Virus record (IMG/VR): IMGVR_UViG_3300032213_000590
Location: 1 to 31,713 of that record
Reading direction: 5' to 3' (one strand)
Length of the DNA: 31,713 bases
Source of the DNA: a virus
The position numbers were made by a program, and so were the translations under genes. Positions 1 to 6,236 of the stretch are shown here, in pieces (positions within the stretch are counted from its first letter, which is position 1; each line of letters opens with the position of its first letter). The notes beneath the pieces were generated by a model. It did not search any database and was not told the origin of the DNA. It worked only from the letters and a program-made list of their open reading frames with translations.

Positions 1-123
1 AACCAAAGAAACAAACCTTAGACGCTAAGAGATTCCAAGACGCAGTCAAAGCAGTAACGGAAGGAAAGATAACACGTGAGTCTTTAGAAAGCAAGTTCAC
101 GTTAACAGATGGTCAAATTGATA
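1..123. repeat. terminal direct repeat, left copy
   Basis: Bases 1-123 are identical to 31591-31713. Both copies lie inside the ERF coding sequence, whose frame stays open across the joint. This shows that the window is a circular or circularly permuted molecule of 31,590 bp cut at an arbitrary point. The repeat could be an assembler overlap or a true short terminal redundancy. Its position inside a gene favours the former. Confidence 0.97.
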
Positions 124-140
124 TATTGAATGCGTTATGA
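1..140 (+). CDS. ERF-family annealing protein, 3' part (gene begins at 31212)
   Basis: This is the C-terminal end of the single-strand annealing protein that starts at 31212. Joining 31212-31590 to 1-140 gives one uninterrupted 172-residue frame ending in TGA at 138-140. That stop overlaps the ATG of the exonuclease gene at 137 (ATGA), the usual coupling in this genome. The part encoded here follows the conserved ERF core and is a charged linker plus a short helical tail ending in NAL. The split is only a product of where the circle was opened. Confidence 0.93.
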   Translation, partial: PKKQTLDAKRFQDAVKAVTEGKITRESLESKFTLTDGQIDILNAL

Positions 141-808
141 AAGTTAGATGCTCTGCTATAGGAAAAATTATGTCAGCACCTCGTAATAAATCGGAGGTGC
201 TTTCACAGACTGCAAAGACTTACATCCACGAATTAGTCTTACAGGATAAATACGGAATTAGAAAAGAATTCAGTTCACGTTACACAGATAAAGGTAACGA
301 AGTAGAAAACGAATCAATCAACTTAGTAAACGAAGTGTTAGACGTTGGATTCATTTACAAGAATGAGGAGTTTTACGAGAACGATTGGATTACAGGAACA
401 CCTGACGTAAACACGGAGGAAGTTCTTTTAGATGTAAAATCAAGTTGGGACGGTACTACATTTCCATTTTTTGAAACTGAGATACCCACAAAGGATTACT
501 TCTATCAACTGCAAGGTTATATGTGGCTAACAGGTAAACAACAATCAATGCTTTGTTACTGTCTTGTTGATACACCTGAACTAATGGTTGAAGACGAAGT
601 AAGACGCGCTCATTGGAAACTTAACCTAATGGAAGAAAGCCTTGATTTAAGAGACGAGATTCAGAAGAAGCATATCTTTAGCCACATCCCAAAGAACAGA
701 CGCGTGAAAGTATTTTATGTACAGAAAGACGAAGCAGTCATTGAACGAATCAAGGAACAGGTAGAGCTTTGCAGAGAGTATTACAACACCTTAATAAATT
801 TCTTATGA
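137..808 (+). CDS. YqaJ-type viral recombinase / PD-(D/E)XK exonuclease
   Basis: A 223-residue probable 5'-3' dsDNA exonuclease that would make 3' single strands for the ERF annealase next to it, a two-component recombination system like lambda Exo/Beta. The nuclease core is visible: an early acidic helix (KGNEVE, about 52-57), D90 in GTPDV, the D99-V100-K101 motif in EVLLDVKSSW, and the Q-x-x-x-Y helix of RecB/YqaJ nucleases in YQLQGYMW (123-130). The length fits YqaJ-like phage proteins. The start codon overlaps the ERF stop, so the two are probably co-translated. Family assignment is from motifs; strict polarity and partner specificity are inferred. Confidence 0.85.
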   Translation: MKVRCSAIGKIMSAPRNKSEVLSQTAKTYIHELVLQDKYGIRKEFSSRYTDKGNEVENESINLVNEVLDVGFIYKNEEFYENDWITGTPDVNTEEVLLDVKSSWDGTTFPFFETEIPTKDYFYQLQGYMWLTGKQQSMLCYCLVDTPELMVEDEVRRAHWKLNLMEESLDLRDEIQKKHIFSHIPKNRRVKVFYVQKDEAVIERIKEQVELCREYYNTLINFL

Positions 809-1062
809 AAATGCTTGAAGCAATAATAGAATACTATCCAAATGAAACTTTTTTAAAAGCAGATGGATTTGATGAAGCAGTCATTGGTGTAGAAATACCA
901 TCAATGAGATTGATCTATTCAGTTATTAAGGTTATTGAAACATTGATAACAGAAGAAGAAATGAATTTAGATGATGCTTTAGAGCATTTTGAATTTAATA
1001 TAAGAGGATCATACGTTGGAGAACTTACTCCTATATGGTGCGATGATATGTATTTAATATAA
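805..1062 (+). CDS. small hypothetical protein
   Basis: An 85-residue acidic protein (MKMLEAIIEYYPNE...) that I do not recognise. I chose the ATG at 805 over the in-frame ATG at 769 because it makes the ATGA overlap with the exonuclease stop used repeatedly in this genome. The upstream version would also overlap the exonuclease by 40 bases. No signal peptide, membrane span or metal motif is visible. It lies in the recombination module. Confidence 0.7.
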   Translation: MKMLEAIIEYYPNETFLKADGFDEAVIGVEIPSMRLIYSVIKVIETLITEEEMNLDDALEHFEFNIRGSYVGELTPIWCDDMYLI

Positions 1063-1067
1063 AAAAG

Positions 1068-1295
1068 ATGAACCAACTAATAGAAGACCAAATAGTATTA
1101 CGCGTTCTTAGTCGATTTAACGAACGTTCGCAAGTCGGGATAAACAAGTACAACACAACGCTAGAAAGAACCGATTTAAGTACCTTAGAATGGCTTACAC
1201 ACGCACAAGAAGAAGCTATGGACTTTGTGCTTTACTTGGAACGACTGAAAGACGAATATAAAAGCAAAGATGCGTCACGAACAATGCCTAAATAA
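1068..1295 (+). CDS. small helical protein, weakly MazG/NTP-pyrophosphohydrolase-like
   Basis: 75 residues. The stretch around residues 25-62 (KYNTTLER...WLTHAQEEAMDFVLYLERLK) resembles small phage proteins with an EExxD helix of the all-alpha dNTP-pyrophosphohydrolase type. Only one such helix is present and the protein is short, so activity is uncertain. It starts 5 bases after the previous gene and lies in the recombination operon. The gene is confident, the function is not. Confidence 0.6.
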   Translation: MNQLIEDQIVLRVLSRFNERSQVGINKYNTTLERTDLSTLEWLTHAQEEAMDFVLYLERLKDEYKSKDASRTMPK

Positions 1296-1301
1296 ACACG
1301 G

Positions 1302-1469
1302 ATGAAAATAACAATTGAACAATACGAACACACTGTAAGCCACGAAGTACCATTCAATGATGTTGACCTTGACGAAGCAGTGAGAATGGTCGAAGGACTA
1401 CTGAGGGCAATTGGATACCATTTCACTGGCAACCTTGAGATAGTGGATGAACAAATCAATCAAGAATAA
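1302..1469 (+). CDS. small hypothetical protein
   Basis: A 55-residue acidic reading frame (MKITIEQYEHTVSHEVPFND...), beginning 6 bases after the stop of the previous gene and preceded by an A-rich AAACACGG stretch. Its codon use matches its neighbours, and a longer frame on the opposite strand here is its shadow. I do not recognise a family. Confidence 0.6.
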   Translation: MKITIEQYEHTVSHEVPFNDVDLDEAVRMVEGLLRAIGYHFTGNLEIVDEQINQE

Positions 1470-1504
1470 GTACCAATTTTTACCACATATATTAAATAGA
1501 AATG

Positions 1505-1528
1505 ATAACTAAACAACAAGAACAATGA
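1505..1528 (+). repeat. start-codon leader repeat, copy 1
   Basis: Contains AAACAACAAGAACAATGA (1511-1528), preceded by ATAACT. The same 18 bases occur at 1673-1690 and 1822-1839; copies 1 and 3 share all 24 bases. The ATG inside the repeat (1525) is the start of the next small gene. An 8-codon mini-frame (ATG 1502, stop 1526-1528) ends in the repeat with the peptide ITKQQEQ, the same end as the gene at 1687-1839. Confidence 0.85.
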
Positions 1529-1674
1529 TAACACTAATTGGAATATTCCTTATACTTAAGTCAGTAAGTAATGGAATAAAATTATTAAAACAAAAAGATA
1601 TGGGAGCAAAAGCAGTAGAGTTACTAATGCTGATTGTTCATTTAGGATTTGGGATTTATTTATTAAACCTTTAA
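1525..1674 (+). CDS. small two-span membrane protein
   Basis: 49 residues with two hydrophobic segments (about 2-12, LIGIFLILKSV, and about 32-49, LLMLIVHLGFGIYLLNL) separated by a short basic loop, so a small inner-membrane protein is likely. The start codon lies in the leader repeat. I do not recognise the family. Its place in the early region argues against a classical holin, and a holin candidate exists at 21700. Confidence 0.6.
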   Translation: MITLIGIFLILKSVSNGIKLLKQKDMGAKAVELLMLIVHLGFGIYLLNL

Positions 1675-1690
1675 ACAACAAGAACAATGA
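1673..1690 (+). repeat. start-codon leader repeat, copy 2
   Basis: An exact second copy of the 18-base AAACAACAAGAACAATGA, overlapping the stop of the membrane-protein gene (1672-1674) and containing the ATG (1687) of the next gene. It lies 162 bases after copy 1. Confidence 0.85.
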
Positions 1691-1839
1691 AGATAGCACA
1701 CTTAATTAATGACACATATCAAGTAGTAAGTGAAGATGAATCAAGTGTTCACTTTCAAGGTAGCAAGGAAGATTGCATGAGATATTTACTTGAACAAGAA
1801 CTAATTAAAAACGGAATAACTAAACAACAAGAACAATGA
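1687..1839 (+). CDS. small hypothetical protein
   Basis: A 50-residue acidic protein (MKIAHLINDTYQVVSEDE...). Its last seven codons (ITKQQEQ) are encoded by the third leader repeat, so the repeat serves both as the end of this gene and as the start region of the next. No known domain is visible. Confidence 0.6.
   Translation: MKIAHLINDTYQVVSEDESSVHFQGSKEDCMRYLLEQELIKNGITKQQEQ
1816..1839 (+). repeat. start-codon leader repeat, copy 3
   Basis: A 24-base copy identical to 1505-1528. It carries the end of the gene at 1687 and the ATG (1836) of the next gene in an ATGA overlap. It lies 149 bases after copy 2. Confidence 0.85.
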
Positions 1840-1940
1840 AAGAGAAAACACTAGCAATCATATTTCTGCTATTTGTACTATCCGTTTTTTGCTACGGATT
1901 CCTACATTTCGTAGGTTATATATGGCGAGGAGCATTTTAG
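1836..1940 (+). CDS. very small single-span membrane protein
   Basis: 34 residues: a short basic N-terminus (MKEKT) then a hydrophobic segment (about 6-26, LAIIFLLFVLSVFCYGFLHFV) and a WRGAF end. One membrane span is likely. Its start lies in leader repeat 3. Function unknown; support is from frame, repeat-embedded start and neighbours. Confidence 0.5.
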   Translation: MKEKTLAIIFLLFVLSVFCYGFLHFVGYIWRGAF

Positions 1941-1959
1941 TAACTTACCAAATAGTAAC

Positions 1960-2313
1960 ATGAAAATAGATTGGGATGATTTCAATGTTAAAGCTAATTA
2001 TGTCATAGAAACAATAGTCAAACCACAGGTAGAAAAATACGAATTAAGTAAACAATTAAATAAACATAAAATGGAAAACAAGTTAAACACGGGAGCAATC
2101 TTCAAAAACACGAACAAGATTAAAGACACACATCCCGACTATCGCGGAAAGGTAAACGTAAACGGTAAAGAAATGGAAGTTGCGTTATGGGTAAAGCAAG
2201 GCAAAGCAGGATCATTCTTTTCTGCAGCGTTCTCAGAACCATACGTTGCACCTGCAACAATGGAGCGTAAGCCAATTAGTGATGCAATGGATGATTCAGA
2301 TTTGCCCTTCTGA
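1960..2313 (+). CDS. single-strand DNA-binding-like protein
   Basis: 117 residues. The core (about 43-95: NTGAIFKNTNKIKDTHPDYRG, then KVNVNGKEMEVALWVKQG) looks like a small beta-rich DUF736/SSB-type OB fold. The protein ends in DDSDLPF, very like the acidic DDDIPF tail through which SSBs contact partners. That fits a place downstream of the annealase and exonuclease. ATG 1960 follows a leader (AAATAGTAACATGAAA) also found exactly at 3513. An in-frame ATG at 2071 would give an 80-residue core without the charged N-terminal 37 residues and is a real alternative start. SSB function is inferred mainly from the tail and context. Confidence 0.65.
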   Translation: MKIDWDDFNVKANYVIETIVKPQVEKYELSKQLNKHKMENKLNTGAIFKNTNKIKDTHPDYRGKVNVNGKEMEVALWVKQGKAGSFFSAAFSEPYVAPATMERKPISDAMDDSDLPF

Positions 2314-2534
2314 TGTACATTGATGAGGGAGGATTGCGAAAGCAATTGGAGATGTTGCTTCGTACCAAAACACGAAACCAAATTGTGCAGGAGATCAAAT
2401 CAAACACAGGAAGATTCCATCAGTACCAAATAGACAAGTTCCTACAAGGTAAAGATGTAACACTTTGCACAGTCGTAAAGTTAGACAATTACGTCAGCAG
2501 AGAGATTTACTTAAACAATTTAGAGCCACTTTAA
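2313..2534 (+). CDS. small helix-turn-helix-like protein
   Basis: 73 residues with a predicted helix-turn-helix-like pattern (about 20-65: RNQIVQEIKSNTGRFHQYQI, then DKFLQGKDVTLCTVVKLDNYV) resembling XRE/Cro-type phage proteins, where a recognition helix follows QYQIDKFLQG. Its ATG overlaps the SSB-like stop (TGATG). It is the last gene before a terminator, so it could be a regulator of this operon. Assignment is tentative. Confidence 0.55.
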   Translation: MYIDEGGLRKQLEMLLRTKTRNQIVQEIKSNTGRFHQYQIDKFLQGKDVTLCTVVKLDNYVSREIYLNNLEPL

Positions 2535-2548
2535 CAGGTGGCTTTTTT
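2524..2548 (+). terminator. intrinsic terminator after recombination operon
   Basis: AGCCAC (2524-2529) pairs with GTGGCT (2538-2543) around an 8-base loop, followed by a T run to 2548. The stem overlaps the stop codon of the HTH-like gene (2532-2534). It separates the early operon from the sigma-factor/terminase block. Confidence 0.85.
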
Positions 2549-2589
2549 ATTGTTGAAAACTTTTTAGCAACTCGATTAGATTTTCATCG

Positions 2590-2597
2590 TAAGTTTG
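2590..2597 (+). promoter_or_regulatory. candidate host-type promoter (-7 element) for sigma gene
   Basis: TAAGTTTG matches the Bacteroidota TAnnTTTG -7 element. It lies between the terminator and the sigma-factor ATG at 2613, so a start near 2603 would fit. No good TTG element is seen at the usual distance. GCAAC at 2567-2571 and AAGTTT at 2591 resemble the two halves of the late motif but with the spacing 4 bases too long, so self-activation is only a guess. Confidence 0.4.
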
Positions 2598-2612
2598 ATT
2601 AGAATTTAATCA

Positions 2613-3140
2613 ATGGAATTAATAACAGAGATATCTAAGCATCACAATGAATGGCTAAAAATAGTCAAAACATTCGGTTGCGAGTTTCCGGAGGATGTTG
2701 TACAGGACGCTTACTTACGGATTCACAAGTATGGTAATGCTGAAAAGTTAATCATCAACGGAGAGATCAACAAACTAATCATGTGGACTATCCTTCGCAA
2801 CGTATCTCACGACACCAACAAAGCAAATAGATTGGAGTTTATATCATTGGAGGATGTTTGGAATGTTGAAGACACTAGTGAACCATTAGAAAGACACGAA
2901 GCATTAAGCAAGGTTGATCAGTTAATCGAAGAAGAAACAAAGAAATGGCATCACTACGACAAGATGCTATTTGATTTGTACAGAAAAACGGAACTATCAA
3001 TGCGAGAAATAGCAATAGCTACTGACATACATTACACGTCTATCTTCCATACGTTGAAGAGATGTAAGCAAAGACTACAGGAATCAGTAGGAGAAGACTA
3101 CAAAGATTACCTAAATAAAGATTTTGAACTAATAAAATAA
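2613..3140 (+). CDS. RNA polymerase sigma-70 family (ECF-like) sigma factor
   Basis: 175 residues, the length of an ECF-type sigma factor. Region 2 is visible at about 25-65 (EFPEDVVQDAYLRIHKYG ... IMWTILRNVSHD), with the EDVVQDAYLRI core-binding helix typical of sigma-70 region 2.1/2.2. Region 4 is at about 113-156 (LFDLYRKTELSMREIAIATD, then IHYTSIFHTLKRCKQRL), a helix-turn-helix that would read a -35 element. It lies alone after a terminator and just before the packaging and structural genes. It should redirect host RNA polymerase to phage promoters. The repeated TGCAACA-N14-AAGTTTATA elements downstream are the natural candidate targets (inference). Confidence 0.85.
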   Translation: MELITEISKHHNEWLKIVKTFGCEFPEDVVQDAYLRIHKYGNAEKLIINGEINKLIMWTILRNVSHDTNKANRLEFISLEDVWNVEDTSEPLERHEALSKVDQLIEEETKKWHHYDKMLFDLYRKTELSMREIAIATDIHYTSIFHTLKRCKQRLQESVGEDYKDYLNKDFELIK

Positions 3141-3143
3141 CAA

Positions 3144-3518
3144 ATGGCAAAAACACGAACACCAAGAAAGAAAGCAGAAGGACTAGGAGACACAGTAGAG
3201 AATGTACTAAAGCTAACAGGTATTTCTAAACTAGTAAACTTTGTAGCAGGAGAGGACTGCGGATGTGAAGCACGTAAAGAGAAACTAAACAAACTCTTTC
3301 CTTACAACAAACCTGAATGCCTAACAGAAGACGAATACAACTATTTAAACGAATCTCAGGTACTGTTTAAAGAAAGCATCAAACCAACAGAGCAAGAAGC
3401 CATCTTAAACATCTACAACAGAGTTTTCCATGTAAGAAGAGAACCGACATCATGTGCAAGTTGCTTAAGAGAAATCGTCTTAAAGATGCAGCAGGTATTT
3501 AACGAATACGAAAAATAG
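3144..3518 (+). CDS. conserved Cys-rich phage protein upstream of terminase
   Basis: 124 residues with a basic N-terminus (MAKTRTPRKKAEG), a GLGDTVENVLKLTGI segment, then DCGCEARKEKLNKLFPYNKPECLTEDEY (about 38-65) and a CASC motif near 103-106. The Cys pairs (CGC and CxxC) could bind a metal. I have seen proteins of this type just upstream of terminase genes in Bacteroidota phages, but know no function. It starts 3 bases after the sigma stop, so it shares that transcript. Confidence 0.65.
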   Translation: MAKTRTPRKKAEGLGDTVENVLKLTGISKLVNFVAGEDCGCEARKEKLNKLFPYNKPECLTEDEYNYLNESQVLFKESIKPTEQEAILNIYNRVFHVRREPTSCASCLREIVLKMQQVFNEYEK

Positions 3519-3522
3519 TAAC

Positions 3523-3723
3523 ATGAAATACTATCTCATCGACCACGGAAAAGAAATGATTGCAGAAGCAAACGTTCTAACAGACCATCTAACAAGGCAA
3601 GGACATCACTATGTTGTTTACCTTACAAACGCAGATGGATTAATGTGCATTGAAGAGATAGACGAAAATGAATTTTTAGACCACTTTAAGAAACGACCAA
3701 AACACGAAACCAATGAAAAATAA
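3523..3723 (+). CDS. small hypothetical protein
   Basis: 66 residues (MKYYLIDHGKEMIAEANVLT...), alpha/beta in character with an acidic middle (IEEIDENEFLDHF) and a basic end. The start lies in AAATAGTAACATGAAA, a 16-base leader identical to that of the SSB-like gene at 1950-1965. It overlaps the small terminase gene by 11 bases. Function unknown. Confidence 0.6.
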   Translation: MKYYLIDHGKEMIAEANVLTDHLTRQGHHYVVYLTNADGLMCIEEIDENEFLDHFKKRPKHETNEK

Positions 3724-4126
3724 AGTAGGAAGACCAAGAAACCTAGAATCACCTGAACAACTAAGCGAACTATTCGACAAATACAAAGCAGACGTAAAAG
3801 CCAATCCAAGAATAAAAAGCGTATTCGGAGGAAAGGAGTTCGAAGAAAGAGCAGAGCCACTTGAAAGACCTTTAACACTAGAAGGATTTGAATTGTTTTG
3901 TTACGACAGAGTAGGATGCGTAGAAGATTATTTTAAGAATACTGATAAAAGATACTCAGAATTTACTCCCATCTGTACGCGTATAAGAAAAGCAATACGT
4001 CAAGACCAAATCGAAGGAGGCATGGTAGGACAGTACAATCCGTCTATTACACAACGTCTGAACGGATTAACTGAGAAAGTTGAAAGCACGATTATAACAG
4101 AGCAACCATTGTTCCCTGAGGAGTAG
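3713..4126 (+). CDS. terS: terminase small subunit (probable)
   Basis: 137 residues with the architecture of Bacteroidota phage small terminases: a basic start (MKNKVGRPRNLESPEQL), a helical middle (LTLEGFELFCYDRVGCVEDYF, about 53-73; then YSEFTPICTRIRKAIRQDQIEGG) and a GQYNPSITQRLNGLTEK end (about 107-123). The N-terminal half would recognise packaging-site DNA and the C-terminus contact the large subunit. It lies directly upstream of the large subunit with a 2-base gap. The call rests on position plus the recognisable C-terminal GQYNPSI segment. Confidence 0.75.
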   Translation: MKNKVGRPRNLESPEQLSELFDKYKADVKANPRIKSVFGGKEFEERAEPLERPLTLEGFELFCYDRVGCVEDYFKNTDKRYSEFTPICTRIRKAIRQDQIEGGMVGQYNPSITQRLNGLTEKVESTIITEQPLFPEE

Positions 4127-4128
4127 AT

Positions 4129-5289
4129 ATGTTTAAAAGAACGACTGCAATAAACAAGATTCTTTCGTTAAAAAAACGGATTAAGATAATTCAAGGGGGT
4201 ACCTCAGCGGGGAAGACATTTGGGATCTTACCCGTACTTATTGACAAGTGTGCAAAGGAAGCAGGACTTGAAGTATCAGTTGTTGCTGAATCAATTCCTC
4301 ACCTTAGACGTGGAGCGTTAAAAGACTTCATCAAGGTAATGCGATGGACAGGACGTTACAATGACGATAGATTCAATAAGACGCTTCTAAGATACGAATT
4401 CGGAAACGGAAGTGTTATGGAGTTCTTCTCAGCAGATGACGCATCTAAACTCAGGGGAGCAAGAAGAGACATCTTATACATCAACGAGTGCAATAACGTC
4501 AGCTTCGAATCTTACAACGAGCTTTCCATCCGTACAAAACGAGAAGTATTCTTAGACTTTAATCCGGCGAACGAGTTTTGGGTACACAAGGAACTAAAAG
4601 ACGAACCTGACTCAGACTTCATAATCTTAACTTACAAGGATAACGAAGCGTTAGACGAATCAATCGTAAGCCAAATAGAAAAGAATCGCGAGAAGGCAGA
4701 AACGAGTTCTTATTGGGCGAATTGGTGGAGAGTTTACGGACTAGGAGAAATCGGAAGTTTAGAAGGAGTAATCTTTAACAATTGGAAAACGATTGACACA
4801 ATACCAAGCGAAGCAAAGTTGATAGGAATCGGACTTGACTTTGGATATACGAACGACCCGACATCAGCAATCGAGATTTACAACTACAACGGACAAAGAA
4901 TAATCAACGAGATTTGCTATCGCACAGGAATGGTAAACTCTGACATCGCAAAAGTGCTCCCAAATCATGTAACAATTTACGCAGATTCAAGTGAACCTAA
5001 ATCAATCGAAGAAATCAGACGATTCGGAAAGATGATTAAAGGAGTTACGAAAGGAGTTGATTCAATCAAGTTCGGGATTGATGTAATGCAAAGACAGGAA
5101 TACTTAGTTACAAGTTCTAGTACGAACCTAATCAAAGAGCTGAGAAGCTATTGTTGGAGCGTAAAGAAAGATGGCGAAAAAACAAACGTTCCTATTGATC
5201 ATTACAACCACGCTATTGACGCACTCAGATATCACGAGATGGAAACACTAGGATTAAAAAAGAACTATGGACAATACAACATCAGATGA
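4129..5289 (+). CDS. terL: terminase large subunit
   Basis: 386 residues, the ATP-driven motor and nuclease that cuts and packages DNA into the prohead. The Walker A motif GGTSAGKT is at 23-30, Walker B ILYINE at 115-120 with catalytic E120, and a coupling motif FLDFNPANEFW starts at 141. The RNase H-like nuclease domain shows its acidic residues at D237 (GLDFGY), D286 (ADSSEP, 285-290) and D364 (HAIDALRY). All key residues are present, so it should be active. The GAGGAG just before the ATG is one of the few Shine-Dalgarno-like sites here. The 386-residue length is compact, typical of Terminase_3-like enzymes. Confidence 0.93.
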   Translation: MFKRTTAINKILSLKKRIKIIQGGTSAGKTFGILPVLIDKCAKEAGLEVSVVAESIPHLRRGALKDFIKVMRWTGRYNDDRFNKTLLRYEFGNGSVMEFFSADDASKLRGARRDILYINECNNVSFESYNELSIRTKREVFLDFNPANEFWVHKELKDEPDSDFIILTYKDNEALDESIVSQIEKNREKAETSSYWANWWRVYGLGEIGSLEGVIFNNWKTIDTIPSEAKLIGIGLDFGYTNDPTSAIEIYNYNGQRIINEICYRTGMVNSDIAKVLPNHVTIYADSSEPKSIEEIRRFGKMIKGVTKGVDSIKFGIDVMQRQEYLVTSSSTNLIKELRSYCWSVKKDGEKTNVPIDHYNHAIDALRYHEMETLGLKKNYGQYNIR

Positions 5290-5449
5290 TTTACCGATGA
5301 TGAAAAGAGTAGTGGAAGACTACATCTATCAGCGTACAGGAAAACGTATCTCAATAGTATTCGATGATGTTATGATGATAAGAAGACACTTCCAAATGCT
5401 GACTGCAGCATACGACATTATCCTAGTGCAACAAAACACGAACAAATAA
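5267..5449 (+). CDS. small hypothetical protein
   Basis: 60 residues (MDNTTSDDLPMMKRVVEDYIY...), overlapping the end of the large terminase by 23 bases. It is helical with no recognisable domain. Its 3' end contains the first late-type promoter motif (TGCAACA at 5427-5433), so this gene would belong to the upstream sigma/terminase transcript. Confidence 0.55.
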   Translation: MDNTTSDDLPMMKRVVEDYIYQRTGKRISIVFDDVMMIRRHFQMLTAAYDIILVQQNTNK

Positions 5450-5456
5450 GTTTATA
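5427..5456 (+). promoter_or_regulatory. phage late promoter candidate P1 (TGCAACA-N14-AAGTTTATA)
   Basis: TGCAACA (5427-5433), 14 bases, AAGTTTATA (5448-5456), then 4 bases to the ATG at 5461. It is one of four copies with identical halves and identical spacer. The fixed two-part geometry is that of a -35/-10 promoter and points to a sigma factor, most simply the one encoded at 2613. It would drive the tail gene block. Confidence 0.75.
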
Positions 5457-5460
5457 TATT

Positions 5461-6228
5461 ATGAAGTTAGAAATTAACGTACCTTCAAGCCTAAGTGAAA
5501 TTCCACTTAAACACTACCAAGAATTTCTTAAAATTCAGGCAGATTCCAACGATGAAGAATTTGTCGCTCAGAAGATGATTGAAATCTTTTGTGGTATATC
5601 TTTAAAGGACGTAGTTAAAATGAAGCTAACGAGCTTAAATGAGCTGATAGTACACTTCACACAGTTATTCTCAGAGAAACCTAAGTTCCAAAACAGGTTT
5701 AAAATTACATCTGAAGAAGGCGAGATTGAATTTGGATTCATTCCGGAATTAGAAGCAATTAGTTTTGGAGAATACGTTGATCTCGAATCACATCTTACGA
5801 ATTGGGATAGTTATCACAAAGCAATGGCAGTTATGTATCGTCCGATTATCAAAACACGGAAAGACAAATACGACATTTTACCTTACGAACCTAATGTTGA
5901 CTTTCAAGAATTAATGAAGTTTGCTCCATTGGATGTAGTAATAGCATCATCTGTTTTTTTTTGGAGTTTAGGAAACGAGTTACTACAGGCTACCCTGAAC
6001 TATTTGGAGAAGGAGATGAAGAAGGACATGAACCTATCAACGACTTTTCAGAAACAACTCAATTTGCCAAGCAATGGGGATGGTATCAAAGCATATATGC
6101 ACTCGCTAAAGGAGACGTTACAAGATTCGATGAAGTTACCGAGCTCAGACTTACTAAATGTCTTACCTATCTCGTCTTCGAAAAGCAAAAAAACGAAATT
6201 GAAAGAAGACAATTTGAACGCAATTTAA
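5461..6228 (+). CDS. probable tail assembly protein, frame-0 product
   Basis: 255 residues beginning MKLEINVPSSLSEIPLKHYQEFL, a type found in Bacteroidota siphophages upstream of tail genes. Residues 1-167 are shared with a second product made by a -1 shift at the T9 run (5954-5962). Frame 0 continues through FFWSLGNELLQATLNYLEKE (about 166-185) and ends in a Ser/Lys-rich tail at 6228. The two-product layout resembles the G/GT tail-assembly chaperones of lambda-like phages, which bind the tape measure. Unlike lambda, the tape measure is far downstream (12420) and frame 0 runs on for 88 codons after the slip site. Function is therefore inferred. Start ATG 5461 lies 4 bases after P1. Confidence 0.65.
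   Translation: MKLEINVPSSLSEIPLKHYQEFLKIQADSNDEEFVAQKMIEIFCGISLKDVVKMKLTSLNELIVHFTQLFSEKPKFQNRFKITSEEGEIEFGFIPELEAISFGEYVDLESHLTNWDSYHKAMAVMYRPIIKTRKDKYDILPYEPNVDFQELMKFAPLDVVIASSVFFWSLGNELLQATLNYLEKEMKKDMNLSTTFQKQLNLPSNGDGIKAYMHSLKETLQDSMKLPSSDLLNVLPISSSKSKKTKLKEDNLNAI
5954..5962 (+). other. slippery T9 run, candidate programmed -1 frameshift site
   Basis: In the zero frame the codons are GTT TTT TTT TGG (5953-5964). A one-base slip back lets the ribosome re-read T5961 and continue TTG GAG TTT AGG into the -1 frame, which is open from 5901 to 6236. The run of nine T is long for this genome and sits near the left edge of the overlapping open frame. Confidence 0.65.
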
Positions 6229-6236
6229 AACGATGA
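5961..6236 (+). CDS. -1 frame extension of the tail assembly gene (frameshift product C-terminus)
   Basis: 91 codons in the -1 frame (EFRKRVTTGYPELFGEGDEEGHE..., later QWGWYQSIYALAKGDVTRFDEVTELRLTKCLTYLVFEKQ) that read like a real folded domain. The WGWYQSIYALAKGDV segment has the feel of a conserved phage domain. Joined to residues 1-167 of the frame-0 gene it gives a 258-residue protein, almost the same length as the 255-residue frame-0 product. Its TGA (6234-6236) overlaps the ATG of the next gene (6233) in the ATGA form used across this genome. I infer frameshifting rather than a separate start, because the only start here would be a TTG inside the gene. Confidence 0.6.
   Translation: MEFRKRVTTGYPELFGEGDEEGHEPINDFSETTQFAKQWGWYQSIYALAKGDVTRFDEVTELRLTKCLTYLVFEKQKNEIERRQFERNLKR

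Noticed and set aside
769-804. Earlier ATG for the small gene after the exonuclease
   Set aside because: ATG 805 forms the ATGA overlap used throughout the genome; the extension only re-reads exonuclease sequence.
1232-1459. 75-codon open frame on the opposite strand
   Set aside because: Shadow of the two + strand genes at 1068 and 1302, which fit the operon.
5961-5963. TTG as an independent start for the -1 frame protein
   Set aside because: It lies in a homopolymer inside a gene; frameshifting explains the layout better.
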